Below are positions 15,254-24,156 of a stretch of DNA of 64,000 bases, piece after piece. The position numbers and the translations under genes were made by a program. The notes under the pieces are model-generated. The model was not told the origin of the DNA and did no database searches. It saw only the letters and a program-made list of their open reading frames with translations. How positions within the stretch are numbered: the stretch's first letter is position 1; each line of letters opens with the position of its first letter. Source of the stretch: Bacteroidales bacterium (lineage in GTDB: Bacteria > Bacteroidota > Bacteroidia > Bacteroidales > UBA932); NCBI GenBank assembly GCA_017458265.1, contig JAFTFV010000025.1:18558-82557 (forward strand). The letters are read 5' to 3'.

Positions 15254-18200
15254 ATGAAGAAGACCATACTGTACATATTGATTCTCCTGAGTGCGGTGCT
15301 CCTTTCGGCCGGGTGCACTAGAGAGCGCGAACTGCCGGAAGGCGGCTCTGAAGGAATGGTGGACTGTGTCATCGCTTTCGGTTCGCCCAAAGGGGCTGAG
15401 ATTAACGTGGGCACGAAAGCCCAGCTGGGCCTTGCACGCGAGAGTAACGTGTTCAACATATACCTTCTTATTTTCGACAACACCGGCAAGAAGGTTTACG
15501 GCCATTATTTTGACGGCACAAACCTGGGGGCAGACTCAGAGCCAAACTCAGAGCCAAACTACTGGACGGTTACAAATATGTCATCGGACACAGATGCGGC
15601 AACAAACGGGACCCTTCACATAAAGACTTCCAAAAAGAGCGGCTGCACCCTGGTTGCAGTTGCCAACATGAACCCTAACGACCTTGATGTATCGGCAGGT
15701 CTTCTGTCCAGCATACAGTCTTATGCCGAACTTGAGGACCTGGTGGCTTCGCAGGTCCGCAGTGAGATTGCAGCCAACTCGGGATTCTTCCTCATGACGG
15801 GAGAGGCCGGATCTGTCAACATCCAGGGCGACACTTCCGATCCGGACGATATCAGCCATAAGTCCCTTCTTCTGAGGCGCCTCTACTCCAAGGTTACCGT
15901 AAATGTGAGAATCAACAAGGGCGCGCCTATCCGCGATTTTATCCCCTACACCTGGCAGGTTGTCAATGTCCCTTCTTGTGCCTATGTGCTTGAGCGGACT
16001 GAGCCCTACGAAGACGCAGCCGACACCGAGGCCGAGTTTTTTTCCACAGAGGAGCTCAATTTCGAGAGTGAAAAACTCACGACTCAGGCGAATGACTTCT
16101 ATGCCGATGGCGTAACCAAAGTATCCATCCATTCTTTCTCCTTCTACATGATGGAGAACCGTAAGGCCCCGTCGTCTGGTATCACCACTTATGCCGACAG
16201 GGAGCGTCGCCAGAAGCCGGACCCTTATACCGGAGGCCATTTTGTGAACGGAGACTACGTTTACACCAACCCTCTTGCCACCTTCTTCACTTTCTCTGGA
16301 AAGATTGTGATGGGCGTTGACTCCGGAGTCAATCCCGATGCTACGCTCGATGCCGACGTCAAGTACGAAGTCCACCTTGGAGATTTCAGCTCAGACGTGG
16401 CCGATTTCAATGTACTTCGCAATCACAACTACATCTACAACATCTTCATCAACGGGGCTGAGGACATTAAGGCCGAAGTTGAGGCCTACGACGGCCCGGA
16501 CCCTCTCCATGAGAATGAGCCCGGAGCCACCGGCGAGGTGGTTGTCGCTCTTGAGGAAGTATTCAACAGTGACTGCCACTACAGCACCCATGTTATTTCT
16601 TTCCATGCCGATTATATTCAGGATCCCAGCAAGATAAGCTGGTATGTGGAGACGCCCTTCAACCCCTCCGGAGTGGGTGGCAAAGATGTGGATGCAGGAA
16701 CTGCCCAGATGACGGATATCGACTACAAGTGGGTGGAATTCCTCGTTAATCCCATGGATGACGGGGGCATTTACTACTCTGACAGGCGTGCCCGTTACCT
16801 TCCTCACGACTATGACTTCAGGGACATCGACGGCAATATCATACCTCCAGGGGACAAGCGACGCACCATGTATGTTGATGAGCTGGTGGATTACCTGAAA
16901 GGACAAAAGACCCAGTATGATGCCGATCAGGCAAAGCTTGACCCGGCGAGTCCGGAATATGATCCCGATTATGTCCCCCATAGCGACTTTGACAACGACA
17001 GTGGCACAGGAGGGCCGAAGATTACGGTTACGGCCTTCATCAGCGAGTACTATTATACGGAAAACCCTCTTACCGGCGTGTATGATCCCACGCTTTGGAA
17101 ACGCATAGTGAATTCGCCGATGAGGCGCATGCACATACTTGCATCTTCCGGCGCATCGGCTGACGGGGAGAGTACCCTTATCGGCTCGTCATTCACCATC
17201 CAGCAGCGCTCCATACAGAGTATATATGCCATTCAGGAGTCTGCAGACCTGACCTCTGCCTGGGGAATGGAGTTTACCGACGATGAGAAAGAGACCGGGC
17301 TTGCCGATTATTGGAGGAACAAGGTTTTTGAGGACAACGGCAACACAAGCACCACCAACGGGCGTCTCAACAGCCTAAAGCTATGGGGCATCCTGAATCC
17401 TGACGGAACGGAGAATGCCGTGGGTGAGCGTTGGGATAAATTCCTTAACCTGGACGGGGATAATGAAACTCCTCCGCTTTGGAATGACTATAACTATTTG
17501 CGTTACAGCTGCCTGTCCCGTAACCGCGACAACAACGGCAACGGTGTCATCGACACGGATGAGATTCGCTGGTATATGGCAACCGATATTCAGCTCATCG
17601 GCGTTTTTCTGGGCTCATACGGCATAGAGGGCGACGCCCGCCTTTACCAGAGGAGTGCGGGTGATCAGGCGGCCAGCGACAAGAACAAATGGCGCCAGCA
17701 CATCATCGCCAGCAACCGATACGTTTATACTCCTGCTGAAAAAGCAGACTGGAATAACAGCAACGCTTATCCCCGAATAGTTTGGGCAGAAGAGGGCGTC
17801 AACGGCAGTAATATGAGCTATTCCGGAAACGACCAGACCACCAAATTCAGTACCCGATGTGTGCGTAATCTGGGATACTATGTAGAGGGCGGGCAGCGGA
17901 AGGATATCACTGAGGCAGATAGTCCCAATGCCGAACCTGACCCTTATGCTACGGTAGTCCGCAAGCACCTCAATGCAGACGGAAGCATTACGAGTCCTTA
18001 TACAGGGGCTTATGACAAGAGGACATTCTTTGCGTTCAACTGCTCAAGGATCAATACCTCCTCTCTGCGTGAACCGGTTGACCACGAACTTATTGGCCAT
18101 GACGAAAGCAGCAAGATGGCCTGTCTGTCTGCAGGGTTCGAGACAGCCCCTGAAATCAATCTTGTAGATCTGAGCGGTAAAGAATCCTATACCTTCAACG

Positions 18201-18550
18201 GCAACACATACAATCTCAAGCAGTATCAGTCCCTTAACAGGTATCTCGATGACAGTTTCCCTGATCTGGATGCCAATTTCAGAGTGTGCCCGGAAGGATA
18301 CAGGCTTCCAAACGTAAGGGAAATGTCACTTATGTGGACCATGCTGGCTCCTACCGGAGATTCTGCTTATCTTGGTTCCGCTACCAATGACAATGACGCA
18401 ACTCCTGCCAGGACTCACTGGTCAATGGGTGGCGATGGCACCTTTGTGAAGGAGTCCGGCAAATGGGGCTGGGGAATGAGCGGACTGCACCTTCTGATGG
18501 CAAGTAAAACGGCCACTTTCAGCAAAATCCGCTGCGTCAAGGACCTGTAA
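15254..18550 (+). CDS. Large DUF4906-type fimbrial lipoprotein (candidate tip adhesin)
   Basis: A 1098-residue lipoprotein (ILILLSAVLLSAGC, Cys 21) with VIAFGSPKGAEINVGTKAQL near the N-terminus (TK at 54-55). The middle is acidic and beta-rich. The C-terminal third carries YLRYSCLSRNRDNNGNGVID, ENCSRIN-type sequence (FNCSRINTSSLREPV) and FRVCPEGYRLPNVREMSLMW, the pattern of DUF4906 proteins that close fimbrillin operons. The ATG at 15254 is preferred to the GTG one codon earlier. By size, position and domain type it is a plausible tip protein that contacts the host or food surface. Its stop is one base from the stop of a convergent gene, leaving no room for a separate terminator. Confidence 0.75.
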   Translation: MKKTILYILILLSAVLLSAGCTRERELPEGGSEGMVDCVIAFGSPKGAEINVGTKAQLGLARESNVFNIYLLIFDNTGKKVYGHYFDGTNLGADSEPNSEPNYWTVTNMSSDTDAATNGTLHIKTSKKSGCTLVAVANMNPNDLDVSAGLLSSIQSYAELEDLVASQVRSEIAANSGFFLMTGEAGSVNIQGDTSDPDDISHKSLLLRRLYSKVTVNVRINKGAPIRDFIPYTWQVVNVPSCAYVLERTEPYEDAADTEAEFFSTEELNFESEKLTTQANDFYADGVTKVSIHSFSFYMMENRKAPSSGITTYADRERRQKPDPYTGGHFVNGDYVYTNPLATFFTFSGKIVMGVDSGVNPDATLDADVKYEVHLGDFSSDVADFNVLRNHNYIYNIFINGAEDIKAEVEAYDGPDPLHENEPGATGEVVVALEEVFNSDCHYSTHVISFHADYIQDPSKISWYVETPFNPSGVGGKDVDAGTAQMTDIDYKWVEFLVNPMDDGGIYYSDRRARYLPHDYDFRDIDGNIIPPGDKRRTMYVDELVDYLKGQKTQYDADQAKLDPASPEYDPDYVPHSDFDNDSGTGGPKITVTAFISEYYYTENPLTGVYDPTLWKRIVNSPMRRMHILASSGASADGESTLIGSSFTIQQRSIQSIYAIQESADLTSAWGMEFTDDEKETGLADYWRNKVFEDNGNTSTTNGRLNSLKLWGILNPDGTENAVGERWDKFLNLDGDNETPPLWNDYNYLRYSCLSRNRDNNGNGVIDTDEIRWYMATDIQLIGVFLGSYGIEGDARLYQRSAGDQAASDKNKWRQHIIASNRYVYTPAEKADWNNSNAYPRIVWAEEGVNGSNMSYSGNDQTTKFSTRCVRNLGYYVEGGQRKDITEADSPNAEPDPYATVVRKHLNADGSITSPYTGAYDKRTFFAFNCSRINTSSLREPVDHELIGHDESSKMACLSAGFETAPEINLVDLSGKESYTFNGNTYNLKQYQSLNRYLDDSFPDLDANFRVCPEGYRLPNVREMSLMWTMLAPTGDSAYLGSATNDNDATPARTHWSMGGDGTFVKESGKWGWGMSGLHLLMASKTATFSKIRCVKDL

Positions 18551-18551
18551 A

Positions 18552-19760
18552 TCAGAACCTTCCCAGGAACTCGTCCCTTACGGGCGGCCATGATGGTTCT
18601 TTCCACATGGCGTGGCCGCAGGTGGGGACGCACCAGAAGTGCTTTTCGCGGCTCCCGAGGTTGTTGTAAATGGCAAAGTTGGTGTGGGGCGGGCAGGTTG
18701 GGTCCTGAAGGCCCCAGGCCATGTAGGCCGGGCATTCTACCCACTGTGCGAGGTTCTTGATGTCAAAGTAGGTGAGCATGTCGTAGACCTCTTCACGGTC
18801 GAGCCCCTGGGCGTCTACTGTGTCCATGACCTCGTGGACGGGCCACCAGACAATCTTGTAATAGTCCCTGTAGTCTCCAAGAAAAGGAACTGCCGGGGCT
18901 ATTGCCTTGATGCGGTGGTCAAGGGCCGCGGCGGCAACGGTGAGCGCGCCGCCCTGGCTTTCGCCGTATGCCACCACGTGGTCCATGTCGGCCTTGTCGA
19001 GGGTGGCGATGAAGTCAACTGCGCGGACGGCGTCGGCAAAGGCGCCGCGGTAGTAGAAGTTCTCCTTGGAGTCAAGGCCGCGGTCTATCCAGCGGGCTTC
19101 GCTGTCCCTGAAGATGCCCTGGCCGCGGACGCTCACAAGGAAGTCGATGCGGTCTGGATGGGAGGACGGATCGAAGTTGTATACGTCGGCGCCGTAGCCC
19201 ATGTACTGGATGTGGACGGGGTATTTGCCGGGCTTCACGGGGATGCAGAGAAGGCCGCCGGCGGTGGCGCCGCCAAAAGATTCGTATTTGATTCTGTAAC
19301 TTTCGCGGACATCATTAGAAGCCTCGGGAACGGCCTCCCAGCTTGCTTCAAGCGGGATTAGTTTCATTTCTGAAATTGTGCTGTCCCAGAAAGAACGCAT
19401 GTCTTCCTTTGAATCCACAGGACTTTTTACCTTGTCCGGCTGAACACCTATGTTGAAGCGGATGGTGTCCCTCAGGCGCACCTCGTAGAAGCCCGGGGCA
19501 AGCTTTCCAAGGGCCACGGTAAGTACACTGTCAGCTCCCACTTCCACCTCCTTCTGAAGCACCACCTCGGGTTCGTCGGCCATGAGGGAGAGGTCCGTGA
19601 CAAGCTGCATGGTGGCAGGCCCTGTGAAGCTTGTTTTTGTCTCAAGTGTGTAGGGGCCGCGGTCAAGGAAGAGCCAGGCGGGGCCGTCGGCAGAGGTGCC
19701 GGTGGGCTTTGTGGAGCATGCCGCAAGCGCAAGGGCGGCAAGGATGATGTATCGTTTCAT
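18552..19760 (-). CDS. Acetylxylan esterase / cephalosporin-C deacetylase family (CE7, AXE1) lipoprotein
   Basis: A 402-residue alpha/beta hydrolase with a lipoprotein signal (MKRYIILAALALAACS). The catalytic serine is in YGESQGGALTVAAA, the Asp in YMAWGLQDPTCPPHTN and the His in VPTCGHAMWKEP. LCIPVKPGKYPVHIQYMGYG is typical of AXE1 enzymes that remove acetyl groups from xylo-oligosaccharides. The start at 19760 gives the signal peptide and overlaps the upstream gene by 4 bp. It lies apart from the xylan locus but could serve the same pathway. It is last in a minus-strand group that begins with the PfkB kinase. Confidence 0.88.
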   Translation of the reverse strand: MKRYIILAALALAACSTKPTGTSADGPAWLFLDRGPYTLETKTSFTGPATMQLVTDLSLMADEPEVVLQKEVEVGADSVLTVALGKLAPGFYEVRLRDTIRFNIGVQPDKVKSPVDSKEDMRSFWDSTISEMKLIPLEASWEAVPEASNDVRESYRIKYESFGGATAGGLLCIPVKPGKYPVHIQYMGYGADVYNFDPSSHPDRIDFLVSVRGQGIFRDSEARWIDRGLDSKENFYYRGAFADAVRAVDFIATLDKADMDHVVAYGESQGGALTVAAAALDHRIKAIAPAVPFLGDYRDYYKIVWWPVHEVMDTVDAQGLDREEVYDMLTYFDIKNLAQWVECPAYMAWGLQDPTCPPHTNFAIYNNLGSREKHFWCVPTCGHAMWKEPSWPPVRDEFLGRF

Positions 19761-20230
19761 TTTACCAGATTTATTGCACCGAAAACTCCAAGCGAGGCGG
19801 CAAGCATGATGGCTCCGGCAAGCAGGACGCCAAGGAGGACGTACAGGACGCTCTTCTTGAAGTCCAGGTTGAGCATGCTTGCGGCAAGCGTGCCGGTCCA
19901 TGCGCCCGTGCCGGGAAGGGGAATGCCAACGAACAGCAGCAGTGCCACGTAGAGGCCGCGCCCGGCCTTCTCTTCCAGTTTCCGGCCGCCCTTTTCGCCC
20001 TTCTCAAGGCACCAGGTGAAGAACCCTCCGATTACTTTCTTGTCCTTTCCCCACTCCAGAATCCTGCGGGCAAAGAGGAAAATGAAGGGTACGGGAAGCA
20101 TGTTGCCGATTACCGACACTATGATGGAGGGGACTATAGGCAGGCCGAAGCCCACGGCGTAGGGGATGGCACCGCGCAGTTCGATGAGCGGGACCATCGA
20201 TATGAGGAATACGATAAGGTATTTTTTCAT
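19757..20230 (-). CDS. Small multidrug export family membrane protein (COG2426-like)
   Basis: A 157-residue, very hydrophobic protein with about four membrane segments. LIELRGAIPYAVGFGLPIVP is the family's PLIELRGAIP signature, GIPLPGTGAWTGTLAASM is a second conserved loop, and VLLAGAIMLAASLGVF forms the last helix. The family is called small multidrug export protein but no transport substrate is established. The start at 20230 (MKKYLIV) gives the family N-terminus. It overlaps both neighbours by 4 bp, so it is translationally coupled. Confidence 0.85.
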   Translation of the reverse strand: MKKYLIVFLISMVPLIELRGAIPYAVGFGLPIVPSIIVSVIGNMLPVPFIFLFARRILEWGKDKKVIGGFFTWCLEKGEKGGRKLEEKAGRGLYVALLLFVGIPLPGTGAWTGTLAASMLNLDFKKSVLYVLLGVLLAGAIMLAASLGVFGAINLVK

Positions 20231-20733
20231 GCTATCTTTTCGAGGAGACGGGTAATCTGGGTGAAGGCATCGGCTTCGTTGAGATCGGCACGGAGGACGA
20301 GGTCGAAGACGGGGGAGTCCGTGCGGCCCACCTTGAAGTGCGCGCAGGAACACGCGGCCATGTATTCAAGGGCGAAGGAGGGCGTCGGCAGGAGGGAGAT
20401 GAAGAGGTCCGGCTGCCCGGTGAGCATGAGCTGCACCTTCTCCCGGGAGGGTTTTCCGTACCAGTTAAGGTCCTTTCGGAGCACTGTGGTGGTGATGCTG
20501 GTGATGAGCCTTTCGTCCTTGGAGAGGCGGCGGAAGTCGAAGAAGAAAATATCGGCCTTGATGCTGCGGCTGCGGAAGTAGGAAAGGATGGCGTTCTTGC
20601 AGGCGTCGAAGGAGGTGTCCTCCACGTCCAGGAATACCACTGCCGATTTCACCTTCTCCAGCGAAATCAGGCCTGTGGGCTCCTTGGAGGCGTTTTTCCG
20701 GAGGCTCCTTCCCTGAAAGAACTCCTTAAGCAT
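20227..20733 (-). CDS. DUF6913-like conserved Bacteroidota protein
   Basis: A 168-residue soluble protein without signal peptide or membrane segment. It resembles small Bacteroidota proteins annotated DUF6913: KSAVVFLDVEDTSFDACKNA, ADIFFFDFRRLSKDERLIT, LNWYGKPSREKVQ and DLFISLLPTPSFALEYMAAC. The alternation of short beta strands and helices suggests a Rossmann-like fold (inference). No catalytic motif is recognisable and the function is unknown. It overlaps the kinase upstream by 8 bp and the membrane protein downstream by 4 bp. Confidence 0.7.
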   Translation of the reverse strand: MLKEFFQGRSLRKNASKEPTGLISLEKVKSAVVFLDVEDTSFDACKNAILSYFRSRSIKADIFFFDFRRLSKDERLITSITTTVLRKDLNWYGKPSREKVQLMLTGQPDLFISLLPTPSFALEYMAACSCAHFKVGRTDSPVFDLVLRADLNEADAFTQITRLLEKIA

Positions 20734-21718
20734 ACTTCTCGATGAGCTGCTTTATCTCGATCTTGGCGTCCCTCCAGCGCGGGATGTCTATCTTTGTGCC
20801 GATAACCTCCACCACCTTTGCGGCGATGATGGAGCCGATCTCTCCGCAGGCCCTGAGCGGAAGACCCATGGAGTGGGCATAGAGGAAGCCTGCGGCATAG
20901 GTGTCTCCGGCGCCGGTGGCGTCGATGGGCGTTGCGGGCCAGGGCTCGATGAAGTGGTACTCGTCAGCGGACTTGACCATGGAACCCTGCTTTCCAACTT
21001 TCACTACGGCAAACTTGCAGCGGCTGGCGATGTCGTCCAGGGCCTCGCGGGGCTCCATTTGGGTGAAAGCCTTGGCCTCTGACTCGTTGGCGAAGACTAT
21101 GTCTACGTAATTGTCAACCAGATTGTGGAAGAAGGCAAGGTTGGAGTCCACCACGTTGTAGGATGCCATGTCGATGGATATGGTGCAGCCTGCGGCCTTT
21201 GCAAGGCGGGCGGCCTTGGAAATGAGTTCCTGGTTCTGGACCAGGTAGCCCTCGATGTGGAAGTAGTCGTAGCCTTCGAAGAATTCGGGGGTGAGGTCTT
21301 CGGGACCAAGTTCGAGGGTGGCGCCCATGTAGTCGGCAAAAGTGCGCTCTGCGTTGGCTCCGGTTATGAAAACCATGCATCGGCCCGAGGACTTTTCGCT
21401 GTAAAGCATCTGTGCGCGCACGCCGAACTGCTCCATGGTGCTCTTGAAGAGGTTTCCAAGGTCGTCGTTGCCGATTTTTCCGAGGAAGCCAGACGGCATC
21501 CCGAGGATGGCTGTGCAGGTGATGGTGTTGGCCGCGCTGCCGCCGGGAACGTATTTTACGCCGTAGCCCTTGAGGGCTTCCCAGATGCGGTCTCCGGTTT
21601 CCATGTCTACATGCTGCATGCTTCCGAGGGGAAGGTGATAGGTCTGAAGGAGGGAATCGTCCGGCAGGACTGCGAGAATGTCTGTAAGGGCATTTCCGAT
21701 GCCAAGGATGGATTTCAT
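20726..21718 (-). CDS. PfkB-family kinase, adenosine-kinase-like
   Basis: A 330-residue ribokinase-fold enzyme. The substrate side is marked by YVPGGSAANTITCTAILG near residues 55-72. The C-terminal signature PIDATGAGDTYAAGFLYAHS contains the catalytic Asp and the anion hole. Sequence character (GNALTDILAVL, GKIGNDDLGNLF, SIDMASYNVV) is that of the adenosine kinase subgroup common in Bacteroidota, which phosphorylates adenosine or a related nucleoside or sugar with ATP. It is the first gene of a four-gene minus-strand operon and is divergent from the flippase-like gene. Confidence 0.85.
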   Translation of the reverse strand: MKSILGIGNALTDILAVLPDDSLLQTYHLPLGSMQHVDMETGDRIWEALKGYGVKYVPGGSAANTITCTAILGMPSGFLGKIGNDDLGNLFKSTMEQFGVRAQMLYSEKSSGRCMVFITGANAERTFADYMGATLELGPEDLTPEFFEGYDYFHIEGYLVQNQELISKAARLAKAAGCTISIDMASYNVVDSNLAFFHNLVDNYVDIVFANESEAKAFTQMEPREALDDIASRCKFAVVKVGKQGSMVKSADEYHFIEPWPATPIDATGAGDTYAAGFLYAHSMGLPLRACGEIGSIIAAKVVEVIGTKIDIPRWRDAKIEIKQLIEKYA

Positions 21719-21741
21719 GTCTATGAGATATGTTTAACTCA

Positions 21742-21770
21742 CAAATATACCCAATATTTTGTTAACTTTG
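21742..21770. promoter_or_regulatory. Divergent -7 boxes between the kinase and the flippase-like gene
   Basis: On the plus strand TAACTTTG (21763-21770) lies 8 bp before the ATG at 21779, implying an almost leaderless transcript. On the minus strand TATATTTG (21749-21742) faces the kinase gene, 23 bp from its ATG. Both match TAnnTTTG fully. No clear -33 boxes are seen. Confidence 0.55.
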
Positions 21771-21778
21771 CCCTTTGT

Positions 21779-22690
21779 ATGGACAAGAAAGTAAAAAATA
21801 TACTCTCGTATGTTTTCTGGGGCGCAGTGGCGGTCCTTCTGATATGGCTTTGCATGAGAAGCGTGGACTGGAGCCAGTTCGCAGACGCCCTCAGGCAGTG
21901 CCGCTGGGGCTATGTGGTTCTGTCCATGGTGCTTGGCGCATTCGTGTTCTGGCTGCGCGGCTGCCGCTGGCGCATGCTCCTTCTGCCCATAGACCCGGCC
22001 ACGTCAAGGCTCACCTGCTTCAACGCATATAATATATGTATGGCCGTGAACCTTGTGCTTCCGCGCGCAGGCGAGGTGGTAAAACTTGGATACGTCGTAA
22101 AGCATTCCTCCAGGGATGCCGACGGAAACCGCCTCATGACCATAGACAAGTCCCTGGGAACCCTTCTCACTGAAAGAATCTGGGATGCAATAGTGACCCT
22201 TACGATGGGCGCCGTGCTGGTTTTCGTGAAATGGGACCAGTTCGGTTCAGGAGTCCTGGAGGGCTTTAACGGCATCTTCAAGGCTGCCGGGTTCATGCTT
22301 TTCATCAAGGGCATCGGCAGCGGGCTTTCCAGCTTCATGCACATGAAAAAGGCCTGGGTGTTCTTCGTGTACACGGCGGTAATCTGGTTCACTTACTGGA
22401 TCATGAGCGCCTGCATAGTGTGGGCGCTGCAGGATATCCCGGCCTTCGCGGGCCTTAACATGACCGACGCCTTCTTTCTCATGATAGCGGGCAGCATCTC
22501 CTCCGTAGTTCCTGTTCCCGGCGGCTTCGGCGCATACCACGGCGTGGTTGCCGGAGCGCTTCTGAGCATCTGGAACATCCCCATGGGAACGGGAATGATA
22601 TTCGCAACCCTCTCGCATGAGTCCCAGGCAATCACCCAGGCTCTCTGCGGCCTTGCTTCATACATACACGAAAGTTTCTTCCGCAAATGA
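21779..22690 (+). CDS. Lysylphosphatidylglycerol synthase TM-region/UPF0104 flippase-like protein
   Basis: A 303-residue integral membrane protein with about eight hydrophobic helices. Family marks are NAYNICMAVNLVLPRAGEVV near residues 85-105 and the C-terminal GSISSVVPVPGGFGAYHGVV. Related proteins lack the synthetase domain of MprF and are thought to move lipids or glycolipids, but the substrate here is unknown. The start at 21779 is fixed by the promoter 8 bp upstream. An open frame continues upstream but runs antisense through the kinase. It overlaps aroE by 4 bp. Confidence 0.85.
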   Translation: MDKKVKNILSYVFWGAVAVLLIWLCMRSVDWSQFADALRQCRWGYVVLSMVLGAFVFWLRGCRWRMLLLPIDPATSRLTCFNAYNICMAVNLVLPRAGEVVKLGYVVKHSSRDADGNRLMTIDKSLGTLLTERIWDAIVTLTMGAVLVFVKWDQFGSGVLEGFNGIFKAAGFMLFIKGIGSGLSSFMHMKKAWVFFVYTAVIWFTYWIMSACIVWALQDIPAFAGLNMTDAFFLMIAGSISSVVPVPGGFGAYHGVVAGALLSIWNIPMGTGMIFATLSHESQAITQALCGLASYIHESFFRK

Positions 22691-23388
22691 AATTCGCACT
22701 TGTAGGACATCCTGTGGCTGGTTCACTGAGCCCGGTGCTCTTTGAGGCCGCTTATGGAGGGGAGTACAAATACTTCCTGGAGGACTGTCCGTCCTTTGCC
22801 GATGCCTGGAAGCTCCTTGATACCTACGAGGGCTTCAACGTTACGGCCCCCTACAAGCAGGATGCCTTCAAGGCATGCCGTGAACTGTCTTCGAACGCCC
22901 GCCGCTCCGGCGCCGTGAACCTTGTCCTGAGGGACGGACTCAGGGGCTACAACACAGATGTGGACGGTGTGGTGTGGTCTCTCAAGGGAGTCCCCGCCGG
23001 CACTGCGCTGGTGGTTGGAACCGGCGGTGCCGCATGCGCGGCCATCACAGGTGCACAGGAACTTGGTTTTGAAGTTTCCGTATGGGGCAGAAGCGCCGCC
23101 AAAGTGGCAGAGCTTGAGAGGCAGTTCGGCCTCTCCCGGAGTGCCTTGGCTCCGTCGCTTGTCATCTATACCCTTCCGGGTTCCGCCCCTGTTCCCGGGG
23201 AGATTGCAGGGCTCTGCAGGGACGCAGTGGTGCTGGAGGCGAACTACCGGGATCCCCGCCTCTGTGAAGTGGAATGCCGCCGTTACATTTTCGGCCATGA
23301 GTGGCTTCTGGGCCAGGCCGCTGCGGGTTATGAACTCTTTACGGGAAAAGCTCCGGATATTGCCGCAATGGAGCGAATTTTGCAGTAA
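22687..23388 (+). CDS. aroE: Shikimate dehydrogenase
   Basis: A 233-residue enzyme reducing 3-dehydroshikimate to shikimate with NADPH in the aromatic amino acid pathway. Substrate-binding GHPVAGSLSPVLFEAAYGG, FNVTAPYKQDAF with the catalytic Lys about residue 58, and YNTDVDGVVWSL with the catalytic Asp are present. The cofactor loop is VVGTGGAACAAITGAQ. It is slightly shorter than the 250-280 residues usual for AroE because of a compact C-terminal part, as in many Bacteroidota. It is coupled to the upstream gene by an ATGA overlap. Confidence 0.93.
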   Translation: MKFALVGHPVAGSLSPVLFEAAYGGEYKYFLEDCPSFADAWKLLDTYEGFNVTAPYKQDAFKACRELSSNARRSGAVNLVLRDGLRGYNTDVDGVVWSLKGVPAGTALVVGTGGAACAAITGAQELGFEVSVWGRSAAKVAELERQFGLSRSALAPSLVIYTLPGSAPVPGEIAGLCRDAVVLEANYRDPRLCEVECRRYIFGHEWLLGQAAAGYELFTGKAPDIAAMERILQ

Positions 23389-23412
23389 TAAAACACAAAA
23401 TATTATATAGTT

Positions 23413-24024
23413 ATGTCACTGAATAAAGTAATGCTTATCGGTAACGTTGGCAAAGACCCCGAAGTACGTTACCTTGAAAACAATCCCCAGAATCCGGGCG
23501 CAAACCCCAAGATGGCAAGATTCCCCCTCGCAACCTCCGAACGCTACCGTGACCGCAACGGCGAACAGAGGGAAGACACCGAATGGCACAACATCATTGC
23601 CTGGAGAAACTCTGCCGATGTTATCGAACGCTTCGTCCGCAAGGGCTCCCAGGTCTATATCGAAGGCCGCCTCCGTACCCGCAAGTACACAGACAATGAC
23701 GGCAAGGACCGCTACACCACGGAAATCGTAGTAGAGAACATCCAGCTCCTGGGCAAACGTCCCGAGGACGGCACCGCACCCCTTGCAGGAAGCCAGCCCC
23801 AGGGCGGCTATCAGCAGCGCCAGCCCCAGCAGGGCTATGCCCAGGGCGGTTACCAGCAGCCTGCCCCGCAGCCCCAGTACCAGCAGCCCGCCGGTTTCCA
23901 GCCTCAGTCTGCCCCCGCATACCAGCCCGCCCAGCCGCAGTATCAGCAGCCTGCTGCTCCTGCAGCCCCCGTTTCTCCAGCTTCCGCTGCCGGTGACGCC
24001 CCCTCGGACGATCTGCCCTTCTAA
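23413..24024 (+). CDS. ssb: Single-stranded DNA-binding protein
   Basis: A 203-residue SSB. The N-terminal OB fold (about 1-115) reads MSLNKVMLIGNVGKDPEVRY, DTEWHNIIAWRNSADVIERF and KGSQVYIEGRLRTRKYTDND. Residues about 125-190 are a low-complexity Gln/Pro/Tyr/Gly linker with repeated YQQP-type units. The protein ends DDLPF, the acidic tip through which SSB binds replication and repair partners. A 108-bp hairpin element starts two bases after the stop. The last 14 codons together with that element recur 3.2 kb downstream. Confidence 0.96.
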   Translation: MSLNKVMLIGNVGKDPEVRYLENNPQNPGANPKMARFPLATSERYRDRNGEQREDTEWHNIIAWRNSADVIERFVRKGSQVYIEGRLRTRKYTDNDGKDRYTTEIVVENIQLLGKRPEDGTAPLAGSQPQGGYQQRQPQQGYAQGGYQQPAPQPQYQQPAGFQPQSAPAYQPAQPQYQQPAAPAAPVSPASAAGDAPSDDLPF

Positions 24025-24136
24025 GCGTGAAATGTAATCAACTGACTATCAGTCGATAAGCCAAAAGGCTTTCCCCGATTTGGAGGAAAGCCTTTTATGT
24101 AAAGCGCTGATTCTGAAACGTTTACATTTCACGGGC
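23984..24136. repeat. Direct repeat A: ssb 3' end plus 108-bp element
   Basis: These 153 bp align without gaps to 27192-27344 with about 13 differences, and hold the last 14 codons of ssb and hairpin element A. The heptamer-plus-A sequence CCGCTGCA follows directly at 24136-24143 and also begins the other copy (27192-27199). Confidence 0.9.
24026..24133. repeat. 108-bp inverted-end hairpin element, copy A (bidirectional terminator inside)
   Basis: The ends CGTGAAATGTAA and TTACATTTCACG are perfectly inverted over 12 bp. The centre is AAAAGGCTTTCC, a 10-nt loop, then GGAAAGCCTTTT: a GC stem with A-run before and T-run after, which fits a terminator working in both directions between ssb and the convergent DUF262 gene. 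ACTGA-cta-TCAGT forms a small additional hairpin in the left half. Confidence 0.85.
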
Positions 24137-24156
24137 CGCTGCATGTAGCATCTGCT

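Noticed and set aside
23800-23990. Repetitive Gln/Pro codon tract in ssb as a mobile or satellite repeat
   Set aside because: It is the ordinary disordered linker of SSB. The repetition is at the codon level and in frame.
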